Of a DNA stretch of 64,000 nt, positions 1-11,400 are shown in pieces. Under the pieces are notes generated by a model, which made no database searches, was not told the DNA's origin, and saw only the letters and a list, made by a program, of their open reading frames with translations. Every line of letters begins with the position of its first letter. Position 1 is the stretch's first letter. A program made the position numbers and the translations under genes. This DNA comes from Thereva unica (taxonomy: Eukaryota > Arthropoda > Insecta > Diptera > Therevidae). The stretch is from contig OX465281.1 in the NCBI GenBank assembly GCA_949987705.1, positions 27,760,942-27,824,941 of the forward strand. The letters run 5' to 3'.

Positions 1-414
1 CTTAATTTTGGCGTCGAAGACTGCAGTGGGTAGATCTTGCACTGTTGTTTAACGATCTCCTCTGGGCACCCAGCGCACCTAGTTGTATAATGCCTTATAT
101 AGAGGTTTTGTCAGGATAGACTTTCCGCTTCCTACCATACTCATGGAGCTTTTATGGACCAATTAAGCTTCCCCACTTTAGGTTGGGCGATTCACCATTC
201 TGTTCAGAATGCCCAGACCATAAAGAGGACTCTTTAAATGCCCGACATTCATGAAGCAGAAGACGTTGCTGGACACTGCCATCGAGGTGCAGCTAACACT
301 GTAGAACATCCTGGGCCACATTTTATGAGGTCGACTCAAAGCCTTCTATATTTACAAGCCATGCTGCATGTGTGTGTTTGTGGTTGTATGAAGTCCCAAC
401 CAAAATTCGTGAAG

Positions 415-745
415 TGTCAAAATCCCATTAAAATCAAAGGGAAAGAAGTTTTCGTGCCGCGGAAAGTGCTGTTGCGAGTGTGGTTTTGTGAAAAATAAAA
501 GTTATTTCATCAAAATCAAAAACGTGAAACAGTGCAAAAATTAAAATAAAATGTGTGTCTTACGTTAATAATTTAAATATAAATGTTAAAAATAGGATTT
601 GCGGGTTTTATGTTGGTTATGGTGGAATAACATGTCAAAATCCCGAGGAAAACAAGTGATTCGCGCCGCGGAAAGTCTTTTATTAATGAAAGCGCCGTGA
701 TTTTTTGTTAAAAATAAGTTTTTTTTTTTATAAAAATAACACGTA
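415..745. repeat. diverged tandem duplication of about 215 bp
   Basis: A block at about 415-590 recurs in diverged form at about 630-745. Both copies carry tgtcaaaatccc followed by gccgcggaaagt, then a T-rich stretch ending in aaaaataa. The rest of 1-1020 shows no gene I can support; the short open frame at 238-498 has no recognisable domain. Confidence 0.5.
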
Positions 746-1042
746 CATAATATGAGTTTGGCGCGATTTTTGTAGTTAAGCGAATTGTTACTTGAAATTG
801 TTCTTTGGGGCCATGGTGTCACATGACGGATCAGCCAGTTTTCGTTGCAGCCAGTTCCAGTTTTAGAGGAGTACATATAAGCAAATGAAGATAAGTTGAA
901 ACGAATAGTTTGCTAAATATTGCCAAATATTTATATAAATTTATTTTTAGCGGTAGTTTCCTCCACTTACGGCTTTTGCTTGGTGTGACGGCTTGACGGC
1001 ATGATATTTGAAATAATATCCAAATAACATCCTAGGCGTAAC

Positions 1043-1767
1043 CTTATCATCAGATCTGCGATGGAACAATCACATATTCCAAATCGCCAAACAAGCTTTC
1101 CAATGCCTGGGATTCCTCAAGAGATGCAAGTTCCTCCTCCAGTCATCTGCTCTGGCTACAATCTACAAGTCCTACATTCGGCCCCGCCTTGAATACAACT
1201 CGTATATTTGGGCGGGAGCCCCAAAAACCACCTTGGCTTGGCTCGACAAGGTGCAAAATCGCGCCATCAAACTCATTGGCGATAGCACCCTTTGCTCCTC
1301 CATCGACCCTTTAAGCCACCGTAGGAATGTTGCAGCACTTAGCAAATTTTACCGCTATTACCATAGTGAGTGTTCCACCGAAATTAGAAACCTCCTGCCT
1401 ACACGGCAATTTTTTTCCCGCAACACAAGACTAGCCAACTCGGCTCACCCCTTCACCCTTCAGCCCTCCCCTTCGCGCACATTACATTTTAGTAGTTCGT
1501 TTATAAATAGAACAACTCGGTTGTGGAATTCTCTTCCGCAGTCGGTGTTTCCGAGCTCATATAACATCTCAGAGTTCAAACGCAAGGTTCATAGACATCT
1601 ACTCACGCACCCTCCAGACCCCTAACCTATCCCTTCTCCTCTATCCTTCAAAGCAAGCTTACTACTAGAGACTGGCCATGACTCGAACGACATGACAAAC
1701 TAGTAGTACAAAGGGTAATTCCTAAGCTTGACTTTACCACATAAAAAAAAAAAAAAAAAAAAAAAAT
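1043..1767 (+). mobile_element. 5'-truncated LINE: reverse transcriptase C-terminus plus 3' tail
   Basis: An open frame from about 1043 to 1625 reads as the C-terminal part of a CR1/Jockey-type non-LTR reverse transcriptase. It includes SYIRPRLEYNSYIWAG, LDKVQNRAIKLIGD and RLWNSLPQSVFPSS followed by FKRKVHRHLL. The upstream catalytic core is absent, as expected for a 5'-truncated insertion. The 3' tail (1651-1767) contains agcttactactagaga, then tagtacaaagggtaattcct, then ccacat and a poly(A) run at about 1742-1767. This tail recurs at 16040-16147 (+), 23040-23130 (-) and 50165-50275 (+), and resembles the SINE tail at 25141 (-). The exact clade is uncertain. Confidence 0.85.
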
Positions 1768-1769
1768 TA

Positions 1770-3735
1770 AGGAAGAAAGTCAGGGATGCAATTATACTTA
1801 TTTTTTACATTATTAACGCAACTTTGTAATATGTAGTAAATAAATGTTGCAATTAATGACCATAATTTTTGTTTTTAATTGGTTAAAGAAGATTCATTGA
1901 TTCCCAATAAACCAACATAACCGCACTCCACACAGTTTGACAGCTAAATTGAAGTCCTATTATGCTTTCATTGTGAGTGTGAGATTTCTTTGTGCATGGC
2001 TTGTAAATATAGAAGGCTTTGGGTCGACTGTATGGTTTGTGAGGTATGTGTGAAGAATGATGGAAGTGGTGCTGAAGACATTCACCACAAGCTTAAGGCC
2101 TACTGTCCACGTAAATCGCACGTCATACGCCCGCTATCTTGAGAAGAAACAAACGAAACTGTGTCCACTGAGCGGCAACGTCGCGTTTGCCTATCGTCTT
2201 GCGTTCGTCATGAAGCTCACGCGGCGGCATGTCACCACTCAAGTGGATTGCGAGGCGCAAGCACGATGCTACTTGAAAAAAAACTGAATCGTTTTCTGGC
2301 ATAAATGTCGAGATACGACGACGATACGTGGACTTCCTTCATTTGCAGCTTGCATGCATTCGTTCTTGGTTGAATGCTTCCCATCTTATGAAGCGCCTAC
2401 GGTCACTTATGTAGTCAATGAATTGGGAAGAGAGCTTCGTCGAAGTCACCATTCTCGCAAATAAAGAAGACAACCGTGTTCGCTGATCCGGAGGACCCAG
2501 TTTTCCGGCTCTGACGAACACTTTCGAGGACGTTGAAGAGGTCAGGCCAAAGCAATGGTTCCTTTGCTGGAAGTGGAGTCGTGTGGCATGACAAGTCGTT
2601 TGAGTTGAACAAAGTGACGTTTCAGTTGAATCACGTCTTGCAGGACAGCGGCCATAAACTCAAATTAGCACTTCACCTTTTTGGCCCCTGGACTAAAAGT
2701 CGTAATTTGACTGTAATGCAACTTTCTTCAACTCAAAAGACTTGCCACGCCACACTAATCAACTTTCAACACAGGCCAATGCCTTTACGATATTTTCAAT
2801 CCTGTCGTAAACGCCTTCCTAACAGATCAAAGACAGGTTGGCGTCCAGGAATCCTAAAAGTAAACCCAGACATCCGCCGTTCTGCCCAGAGTTTCTGGAC
2901 CGCCAGAAAATTGGCAGCAGCTTCCATATCACGTCGCACAGTTCCATGTCGAACCCATCTGGTGTGCTTCCTAAACGGCAACGGTCAGATGACTGGAAAA
3001 GGAAGAAGGGGCTTCAAAAGAAGAAAAGAAGGGAACTTTAATGACCCTCCGACTTTAATAGACCCAAACAAGCGTCGCTCTGCTTTAAGTTTCCGTACTT
3101 ACCGAAGGTCCTAGACAAAGAAAAAATGAGGTGGAATTGGGGAGCCCCGCTTTAGCAACTCCTTCACAATAGACCGAAGGCAAAAGGCAATACTGCAATA
3201 AGCCCGGGAAGTTGGCTGAGATTACTATGGCAATGGCACTTTGGTCAACGATACCTTGCTCGAATATCCAGGTCTAAGCGACAAATCCCTAGACGGACTG
3301 CTTAACCTGTTCAAGTGGTCAAACCTACATACATATATGAGGTGTATGGGGTGCAGTATGATAGGCCAGAAGGGTGGCCGAGGAACTTTAGCACCCAATA
3401 CCCCACAAAAAGAAGAAAGAAGATGCATTCAAAGAAATATCTAGACAGCTTTGTCAGAAACACTGGCCTTATTTGATTTCAGGACGGAACAGATCACCCA
3501 ATATTTTCAGATGCCGCACCATAAAAGAAGGTAATCTCAAAATTTTTTTTTCCATGGCGCAGGTCGAGTCCAAAGTTCTCCCAAGCAAGGAACGTTACTC
3601 TATTTGTTTAAAACCGAAAATGAACGGTTCACTTATATTCTCAATCAAATTTTCATATGCGCGCTAATTTCCCATCTTTTATGGCGCGGGCCTTACCACC
3701 TGTTAAAACATGATCAACAAAAACTAAGTTATATC
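1770..3735. other. spacer with no recognised gene
   Basis: Short overlapping frames occur here, the longest being 193 codons at 2533-3114 (+). None shows a domain, splice-consistent continuation or codon pattern that I can support. The text is likely decayed repeat sequence; 3340-3430 ends in an aaagaagaaagaag run like the tails of RTE-like LINEs elsewhere in the window. Confidence 0.4.
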
Positions 3736-3739
3736 ATCA

Positions 3740-4497
3740 TCAATACCATAAAATGTCATCAAATCCACACTTACTTTCTTCTTTCTCGGTGAAAACAAAT
3801 GAATCAAACTTCAATAGATCTTCCAGCGTTATATCTTCAATTGCTAACGATCGACTTGACGATTTGTTTCGATCAGAAACATCACTATAACTACCCTCAG
3901 GCCACTTCGTAATATCGTCGAACCTCTGCATCAACCTTTTACCGCATTTCGACAGGTAGGCCTTCTTGTTCAATTCTTTCATCAATGGCTCACTTTTGGC
4001 GACCAATTCCGTCGCTTGTAACAACTTCGCATCAGAGAATTCCTTCAATCCCTTCTCTCTCGACACGTTCAAAGATCGTACTAGCTTCTGTTCCTGCTTG
4101 TCCTTGGCACTCTTTAGATGACGTTCACACAAAGCTTTCAATTTGTCCAAATCTTTCTTGCAATTGACATTCTTTAAAACTGCTTCGCTCTTGATAAAAT
4201 TCGGTATCGATAACGAAATGTTGACATTTTTAACAATATCTTTAAAACACGACGACACCCGCTGCAGCAATTCCTTGTGCTCTTCTGCCTTAAATAATGG
4301 ATTTGCTGCAAAGGGTTAACTATGATTAAGAGAGTTCTGCCAAAGCTGGTTTATGATAAAAATAACTTACGCCCAACAAAACCCACCATACCCCTGACTT
4401 GCTCTAACATATCCTCACAAGTCAGATTGCTACTTTCCACAACAGCTTGCACGCTGACCGTAGATACTGGGAATCCTGGGATCAAGTTCGATGACAT
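3740..4497 (-). CDS. unrecognised two-exon (or longer) protein-coding gene
   Basis: I do not recognise this gene. Exon 1 runs 4497-4371, starting MSSNLIPGFPVSTVSVQ with AAG before the ATG, and ends at a gtaagt donor. Exon 2 starts at 4305 after a tttgcag acceptor and joins in frame (phase 1) to read PNPLFKAEEHKELLQRVSSC. Exon 2 either stops at 3740 (about 230 aa) or is spliced at a perfect gtaagt donor after 3775, with further exons not identified or beyond the left edge. The protein is hydrophilic, Lys/Glu-rich and probably helical, with no signal peptide or membrane segment. The in-frame junction with consensus splice sites is the main evidence that it is a real gene. An acidic-serine patch (SYSDVSDRNKSSSRS) precedes the C-terminus. 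Function is unknown. Confidence 0.6.
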
Positions 4498-5123
4498 CTT
4501 GATGGGCCTGCGCACTTAATTCTTCGGGATTATGGTAAAATATGTAAAAATTATATTTTTGTGTTTCCTTAAAAATTAAAATTGCATTATGTTGTAAGTT
4601 GTAAAATTGAGTTAGTTGGATTAAGAAAACTTAAAAAGTTTATAGTAAGTATAAAAATAAATAAAAATAAAAGGCTAAAAAGAAGCCTAAAACACGTCTG
4701 AAGGGTGCTGAAGATATTTAAAAATCATTTTTTGACAGTTTGATAACTCAGGGTTAACTGAGATTTGGATTTTAATATTGAAGTAAATATTGAGTAGGAA
4801 GTATAGGGGGACTCCACTGTACATCGCTTCTTGATTCAATTTTTAACCAGGAAGCAGTTCAATTCCTTCACAAGCCTTTACTTTTTATAATATGCAAGTA
4901 AGTGGGAGGCAATTGGGGCTAAGGTCTACCGTTTTGTAGCTCCATTTCAGAAAAAAATTTGGGTGAAAGGAGGCAGTAAACTAAGAGAGATTTCAGATCC
5001 AACCCGTCATATTTAGGAACCGGATCAAATCTCCCCGCCTGTCATAGTGGTTGTACGCTTCCACTACAAGCAAGAAAATCTAATAAAAGCCAGACGTATG
5101 CATGCCTCTCTTACAAATATAAA
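4498..5123. other. AT-rich spacer, nothing recognised
   Basis: This is the 5' flank of the unrecognised gene (minus strand). I see no conserved coding stretch or transposon end. Confidence 0.4.
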
Positions 5124-5380
5124 TCGCACATCCCGAAGAAAAGTGTAATAACTGGAAATTAATGAAATTCTGGATTATTACAAAAATCAGTTATAAAAAC
5201 GACAACCTGCTTCCAGAGAAAACCGTAGTAAAGCTATGTATAAATTTCGCCGTGAGAAATTTATACATAGCTTTACTACGGTTTTCTCTGGAAGCAGGTT
5301 GTCGTTTTTATAACTAATTTTTGTAATAATCCAGAATTTCATTAATTTCCAGTTATTACACTTTTCTTCGGGATGTGCGA
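5124..5380. repeat. near-perfect palindrome, 125-bp arms
   Basis: The left arm 5124-5248 and right arm 5256-5380 are reverse complements with a single mismatch seen by eye (near the tcagttata / taactaa positions) around a 7-nt loop, gccgtga. Identity stops sharply at both outer ends. The right end lies about 35 bp from a 5S-derived sequence (5415-5496). It may be a foldback MITE, a recent inverted duplication or an assembly artefact. Confidence 0.9.
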
Positions 5381-5414
5381 AATGTATTCATAATTGACTC
5401 TTTCAAACGTAAGT

Positions 5415-5496
5415 GTCGTGTTCCCAAGCGGTCCCCAAACTAAGTAATAGCCAAGTCCGATGCTGCTTGACCTACGGGATCGAACCGGAATAGGTC
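5415..5496 (-). pseudogene. 5S rRNA-derived sequence, 3' two-thirds
   Basis: On the minus strand this reads like eukaryotic 5S rRNA: a gttcgatccc block, tcaagcagcatcgga (box A region), gctattacttag, then ggggaccgcttgggaacac. It lacks the 5' portion and the last paired stem, so it is a pseudogene or the head of a 5S-derived SINE. It is the best conserved of four such copies in the window. Confidence 0.75.
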
Positions 5497-7200
5497 ATAT
5501 CTAGAGCCAGTTATATATATCACCAATTCCTTAAGTAGGTCAGTAAATCATGACCTAGTTCTCACGCTCAACCGCCTCTCTACCTACTAATATTTTTTAT
5601 AACAGACAATACAGTGGTAAACCTAGATTCTTCGTTATATAGAAATTCATTAAGACCTAACCATTGAGAAGGTGAAGGTAAAAGGTGAGCATCAGGGAAG
5701 ATATTTTTAGCACTTCAGGGTTAAAACGTACAGAACGCACCCGGGAGCGTCGTTAACGCAATTGGGTAGCAACTGCAGTAATACGGCCCTTCTGCCAAGG
5801 GACCATGCGCTCGCACCAACCCCGGAACCATCTGGCGGTGTTCCAAATCCAATAACTGCAACGATATCAAGAGTCGAGCAACGAAGTGGGGCGAAGAAAG
5901 AACACTCCTGGTGGCTCATCGGGGGCACAGCGAGGGCCCCAAGACCAAAAGAGCCAGGGCAAAGGGTCTTAGACAAGCTAAGACTACCGGGCGTGTCAAA
6001 CCCAACTTAGACCAACCTAAAACCTGCACCACGTCAAAGGGCATCTTCCACCCCATTCAAGACTTTTGTGTAGAAGTATCTTACTCTTTGACTTATTTAG
6101 AAACCCATTAGTTAGTAAAGCCAGAGGACTCACTCACTACCATCGTTTCACGCTCCTCCTCACAACTCGTCAGGAAATCGTCCTTACCTCTATGCGCCTC
6201 TTCCCTGCAACGGTCGAACCAACGCTTATTGTTAGATAGGCCCCGCCATATGGATGCAGCTATCTGATAACAGCCGGGGGTAAGCTTTTGGTAAAATTGC
6301 CAGAAGCTCTACCTGGAAAACGTTGGCTGCCTAACATCGCGGCGTTAACATTTTCGCAAATTTAGCGATGGGAAAAATTCCAACTCATACACTCGACTCT
6401 GATAAGTAAGGCTATGAGATTCCCACATCCCCCTTGACTTCAGGCTAGAAGGGGGCGGGGTATGGGGCTTTCCGTGCCTGGAAGTATGGATTGGGGTTTG
6501 TGTCCATGGTGCCCCTTGCCTACAAGCCCTTTGTATAGCTCCAGGCACCCATTGTATACCTCCATACCTCTGTTTTGCCTGATCTATCTGGTCTCCGAGG
6601 TTTGTATGGCCAAGTCTCAGTTGTGTGTGTGTAAAACTATTTATTATAAACAAGTAGGTTGTTCTGCCTGGTCTATCTGGTCATCTTGGTCTATACAACT
6701 AAATTGTTATCATTTCTTTCTTTCTTAGGACTCTCTCCAAAAAAGATGCGTCAGTTGCAGGAATGAAGTAATTAATAGTTCGATCGAGGTTTTTCCTGTT
6801 CCTCCTTGATTAGTGATGTAGTAATCGTTATTTGAAAACTGTTTTGGAAATGTAAAACTGTGGAAAGGGATCCCTCTATTTTATATTATTGTAGCAGAAT
6901 CATATTTCCACTGATCTAGTACAACAGCGATGAGTTATGCTAAACAAGTTTGAATATGATATTGCTATCGTTTTCAAAACCATATTTCCGCTAAAGACTC
7001 GTCCTGAGCAAAGGGACAAAACTTTGATATTGTACTTAAACCCCATTGAATACCGCCGCTCCGATAATTGCTAATCTTGCAAAATTCCTTAGATTTCTTG
7101 TTGCTATGCAAGAATTCTCCCTATGCGGTAGAAACCTCAAGCTTTGGCGCCTGTAGGTAGGCTAGGATTGTCCCTATAGATAGCCTTACTTCTGCTATGG
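5497..7200. other. spacer, no recognised gene
   Basis: Short frames at 5762-6010, 5911-6111 and 6462-6728 have no recognisable domains. A ctggtctatctggt-like motif recurs at about 6575-6690. Probably old repeat-derived DNA; I cannot assign a family. Confidence 0.35.
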
Positions 7201-7201
7201 T

Positions 7202-7660
7202 TTGGATCCGTATGTATACAGAACAAATATACCTATACAAATAGTTGTACTTCACCTCCGCATCGTAGTGGCTCAAAAATTTCGGATACAGCTTTGCGCC
7301 GATGGCAAGCTGCGTTCGCTTTGTCGCTACAAGATCACCGACCTATACTTCCTCATCCAAGATACCATTCCGGATCACTCTGCGCGGTATGAACTCATTC
7401 TTCCTGGTGGTCCAAGAAATCTCTACTGGATCACCAATGGGTCAAAAATGGTAGTAGAGGGGTTGGTGTTATAGGGCCCAACTTCAAAGCCTCAATTGCA
7501 ATGGGTAGGTGACATTCTGTTTTCTCGACTGAAATACATACTACTGGGACCTGCGCTAGACTCAACCTTCAGAAAGGTTTGAAGGGTGCCAACAATAGAA
7601 ACTCAACCAAGCAGTCAAGTTGCCATCAAGGCACTCTCATCGTGGATGTGTTTCTCTAAA
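7202..7660 (+). mobile_element. LINE relic: RNase H domain fragment (R1/LOA-like)
   Basis: In shifting frames the plus strand reads YWITNGSKM, then GPNFKASIAMGR, then SVFSTEIHTTGT, then LNLQKG. This resembles the RNase H domain that follows the reverse transcriptase in R1, I and LOA-type LINEs (canonical YTDGSKM, then GP, then SVFQAEI). The first catalytic Asp of TDGS is replaced by Asn, and stops and frameshifts interrupt the frame. It is a non-functional relic. Confidence 0.55.
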
Positions 7661-8411
7661 ATAGTTACTGGCCCTTTGACGTACTCCAGAGGCTACCCAA
7701 CAAAAATATGATCTCGCTCTACTGGCTCCCCGACAACGAGGGTTCGAGGGCAATGACGCTGCGGACAATCTCTCGAGGTAGGTGCCTGAGTCGCTGGTCC
7801 AGGCTCCGAACCTTTCTCTGGGATCACATGGTGCACCCCTAAGTTCCTGATAGAGGACGGGGTTAAGGGACTGCACCTTATCTATTGATAATAGGGCTCA
7901 GGTCCAAGACAGACTAAAGAGAGAGTAAGACCCCTCACCTTCCGGAGCGTTATTATTCTAAATAGAGTGGACCTTAGGCTGTTGATGGGATATCTGACAT
8001 GAGACTTCCACTGACGTTATTTTCTTAATGTTCTGCTTTGATCTAGCTTACGAGAATAAGGATTATCAGTAATCTTCGGAGCCTCGCTTGGGCTCGGTCT
8101 GCGTCAATAAAAGATATTCAATGGTCTATTTCATTCGTGAGATATAGGCCTAGGTGTCCACTGTATGGTGGTTAAAAAATCTAAGATAGGTTCAACGTCA
8201 TCATTGCGAAACGTTAAAGCCGCAGTTGGAGCCGCTCAACTGGATACTGTGTCCTAAATCTGTCTAAATCCTTTATCCTTTAAACGGTTTAAAATACTTT
8301 TGAACTAAATTGATACACATTCTACATTAGTAACATCTTTACTTTACTTATTTTAGTATTTACATAAAATTCGAAAACGTATGCTTATATTACACCCCAA
8401 AAACATTCGTC
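7661..8411. other. spacer and 3' flank of the SWAP70-like gene
   Basis: No coding region is supported. The final ~120 bp before 8412 are AT-rich and probably form the 3' UTR of the minus-strand SWAP70-like gene, though no canonical AATAAA is evident. Confidence 0.35.
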
Positions 8412-11400
8412 TCACACCTTCTTCGGTTTTCGTCGAAGAGACGCAGCTCTCAGATCCTCCAAAGTAGTCGGACGCTCCCTTGACGGCACAACAAAAGAGA
8501 GTGCTCGTCTTATCCCCGTTCCATTATTCAATAGCGGACTCAAAGCGTCCATTCGCGCCTCCAGATCTTCCTTATTCTCCTCGGATCGAATTATCTTGAA
8601 TCGTGCCGTCTTCAATTCCAAATCTAGTTTCTTGCGCTCGTCCTCCAAATGTTTCAGTCTATTCTCAGCCTCTTTAAGTTGATCCTCCTTCTGTCGCTGC
8701 ATCATTTCGAACTCCACCCTCTTTCGCCTCTCCTCATCTAGAAGCAGCTGTTGCTCTCGCTGCAGCTGCTCTAATTCCTCGCGCTTTTCCCACTCCTCCG
8801 CCAAGACCCTTGCTTGTAGAGCTCGAACGATTTCCTCGTCCTTCTTGGCTTGAGTCTCTTCCTGCAGAAGACGTTCCAGAGTACTCTTCATGTCTTCAAG
8901 CTCTGCCACTCTTCTAGAATCAGCTTTGGCAACCGCTTCAAGTTCTTTGGCTTGAATTTCCGCCGCAAGTCGGGCTTGCTTCTCCTGTTCCAGCTGGGAC
9001 TTTGCCTTCTCAACTTCTTGAATGTGATTCGATCGCAACTCATCCTCAGCTCTTCGCCGCTTCATGTCTGCTTCACGCTTCGTTCGACGACGTGAAATCA
9101 TGTCCCTTTGAAAGCCTTCGCGTCCTGTGGAATATTGTATCGCCAGCTGAAGGGCGGTTATCCACTGCATTCGTGTGCGATGATCGTGGGTGGCTAATTC
9201 GAAATTTCTTTCTCCAGATGAGAGGACAAATCTGAGGAATTTGTCTTGCTTTCCTGATGTTGAGGTGCTGGGTTTAACCATGCATTTTGGTTCTAGGGAG
9301 ACCGTTCCGCAGAGCTCCTTTTCGCTGTGATTTTTGTAGTACGACAGTTCGCATGGCTGGAGGACAAACCAGTACTCCTTGAAGGTGGGTAGTAGATAGC
9401 CTTTTCGAAGGAGGTAGCCCTGTATAAAAACGAGAAAAAACATATTATAGCTTTGAAATTAAAAGTTTATTTCATAATTTAGTAAAGCAGTAAGTGAAAA
9501 CCAGTGAATCATTTCTAATATAAATTGTTGTACCTTTTTGCAAGTAGTAAAAGTTAATTGGTGACGAAAATATGAAATGAGCTGAAAATATGCACACTAA
9601 GTTCCCACTTTTTCTGGAGCTGATTGCATAGCCTAAGTTAACGAAGTTATTTAAGGTTTCAAACAAAGTAACCTCATTGTCAGTTCAAGATCTCGATCAA
9701 GGACCGTCAAAAGTGGCTTACTAAGGTATTTGACCCCCATACTGAGCCCCAACCGCTAATCCGCCCTATGTCCCATGAGGGATTAAAAGAGTTTAAAGAA
9801 GAAGAAGAAGTAGTTTATGGACCCAGATGCCGACTATAAGTAGCTCTAGACAAAACACCTTCAGTTTTATCCTTAAAAAGCTGTCCTCATGAATGTTCGA
9901 GACGAAAGATAAACGGTCTATATAATGTCAGAAAAGCAGCAGTCTTAAAAGCCATTAGTTCATGCATCCTGAAAACAAATCCTATAAAGAAAAGCATCGA
10001 TTCCTTAAACACTTTTGCACCGCTTTTGCAGTGAACTACACAATTGTTGCGAGAAGCCACGACCGGATCTCGGATGTAGAGCCTTTAAAGAAGAAGAAGT
10101 AACCTGCCGTCTTCTGGTTCCAAGCCCAGGATGTGAAAGGGTTGTCGACCTGCCGAGTTAACCAGAATCGGGGACGCTGGTAAGAGGTGGGTTATTGGCC
10201 GAACACCCAAATTAGTCACACCGAAAATGAAAATTGGTAGAATGTACGAAATTCAAAAGGAAATTCAACGCACATTCAGGAGCAGATCGAACCGGCTGGG
10301 AAAGAAAGATGGGCAAATTTGAACACGGACTAATTAATGACAACGGCTTACACCTGCTTTCATTCGCAGCGTCAAACAATTTGATCACTGGGAACAGCAA
10401 CTCCAACTCATCTGACGAGATCCATTCCGCAACGATTCGGCGATGTTAGACTACGTTTTGATCGACGCAAGATTCCCATCGACCCTCAAAGACGATTGCG
10501 ATTGCGGATCGGAGTATTATTTTATTCGAGCGAAATTACAGATCGATTACAAAGAGTGACTTCTTTGCTGCAGCGGTGGAGAGAATTGTTCCATCAGCTG
10601 TACAATCACGATCCGCCACAAGATCCAGCACCTGAATTACCGATTCGGTCGGTTCGTGATCCGCCGGCGTGAAAGAAAGCGATCGTTGTCCCAATTTTAA
10701 AAAAAAGGCGACAGTCGGAAATGAAAGAATTTTCGCGGTATTAGTCTCCTTTAGATCGTCGGCAAAGTATTTACGAAAATAATTCAATCGAGGCTACAGA
10801 AACATCGAGACCAAACGAGCCGGAAAGAACATGCTGGATTTGGACCACATCGAGGATAGATTGATCAAATATTCGCACTCCGCCAGCTAATGGAAGCAAG
10901 AATTCGTTGCAGCAAACGAACTGTCGCCGTCTCATCGATTTCAAATCTGCTTTCGACTGCATCGATTGGAACAGCAACAGGAACGCTTCATTGAAATATC
11001 ATCCAACTTCTCCAAGCGTCGTACGATGGCTCAACCAGGAGGGTTTGTATTCGTAGCGACCTAACTAAGGAGTTCCCGATTCAAACCGGTGTCCGACAGA
11101 AAGATGTCGCTTCGCCACTTCTCTTCAACGTTGTGATCGACGCCATTATGCGTAAAGCATTCGATGGACGATTCGGAGTTCGATACTACGCCAATAACTT
11201 CGTAACCGACTTAATGTTCGCCGACGACAACATGGATGCCGAAGCAACGGACATCTTATACGATATTTCCCGCATCGCCCAGTCATACAGGTTAAAATTC
11301 AATGCAGAAAAGACCAAAGTGCTCACAACGGACGGACGGATCGAAGGCGAGTGTTCACCTCGATGGAACCCAAATCGATCAGGTTCCGATGTTCAAATAT

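Noticed and set aside
238..498. 86-codon open frame near the left edge
   Set aside because: No domain; it overlaps a diverged tandem duplication and lacks any supporting context.
2533..3114. 193-codon plus-strand open frame
   Set aside because: No domain, no splice-consistent neighbours, overlapping frames on both strands and decayed repeat-like surroundings. Length alone is weak evidence.
5415..5496. Functional 5S rRNA gene
   Set aside because: The first ~30 nucleotides and the terminal stem are missing in all four copies. They are dispersed singly among repeats and carry a shared foreign prefix or flank.
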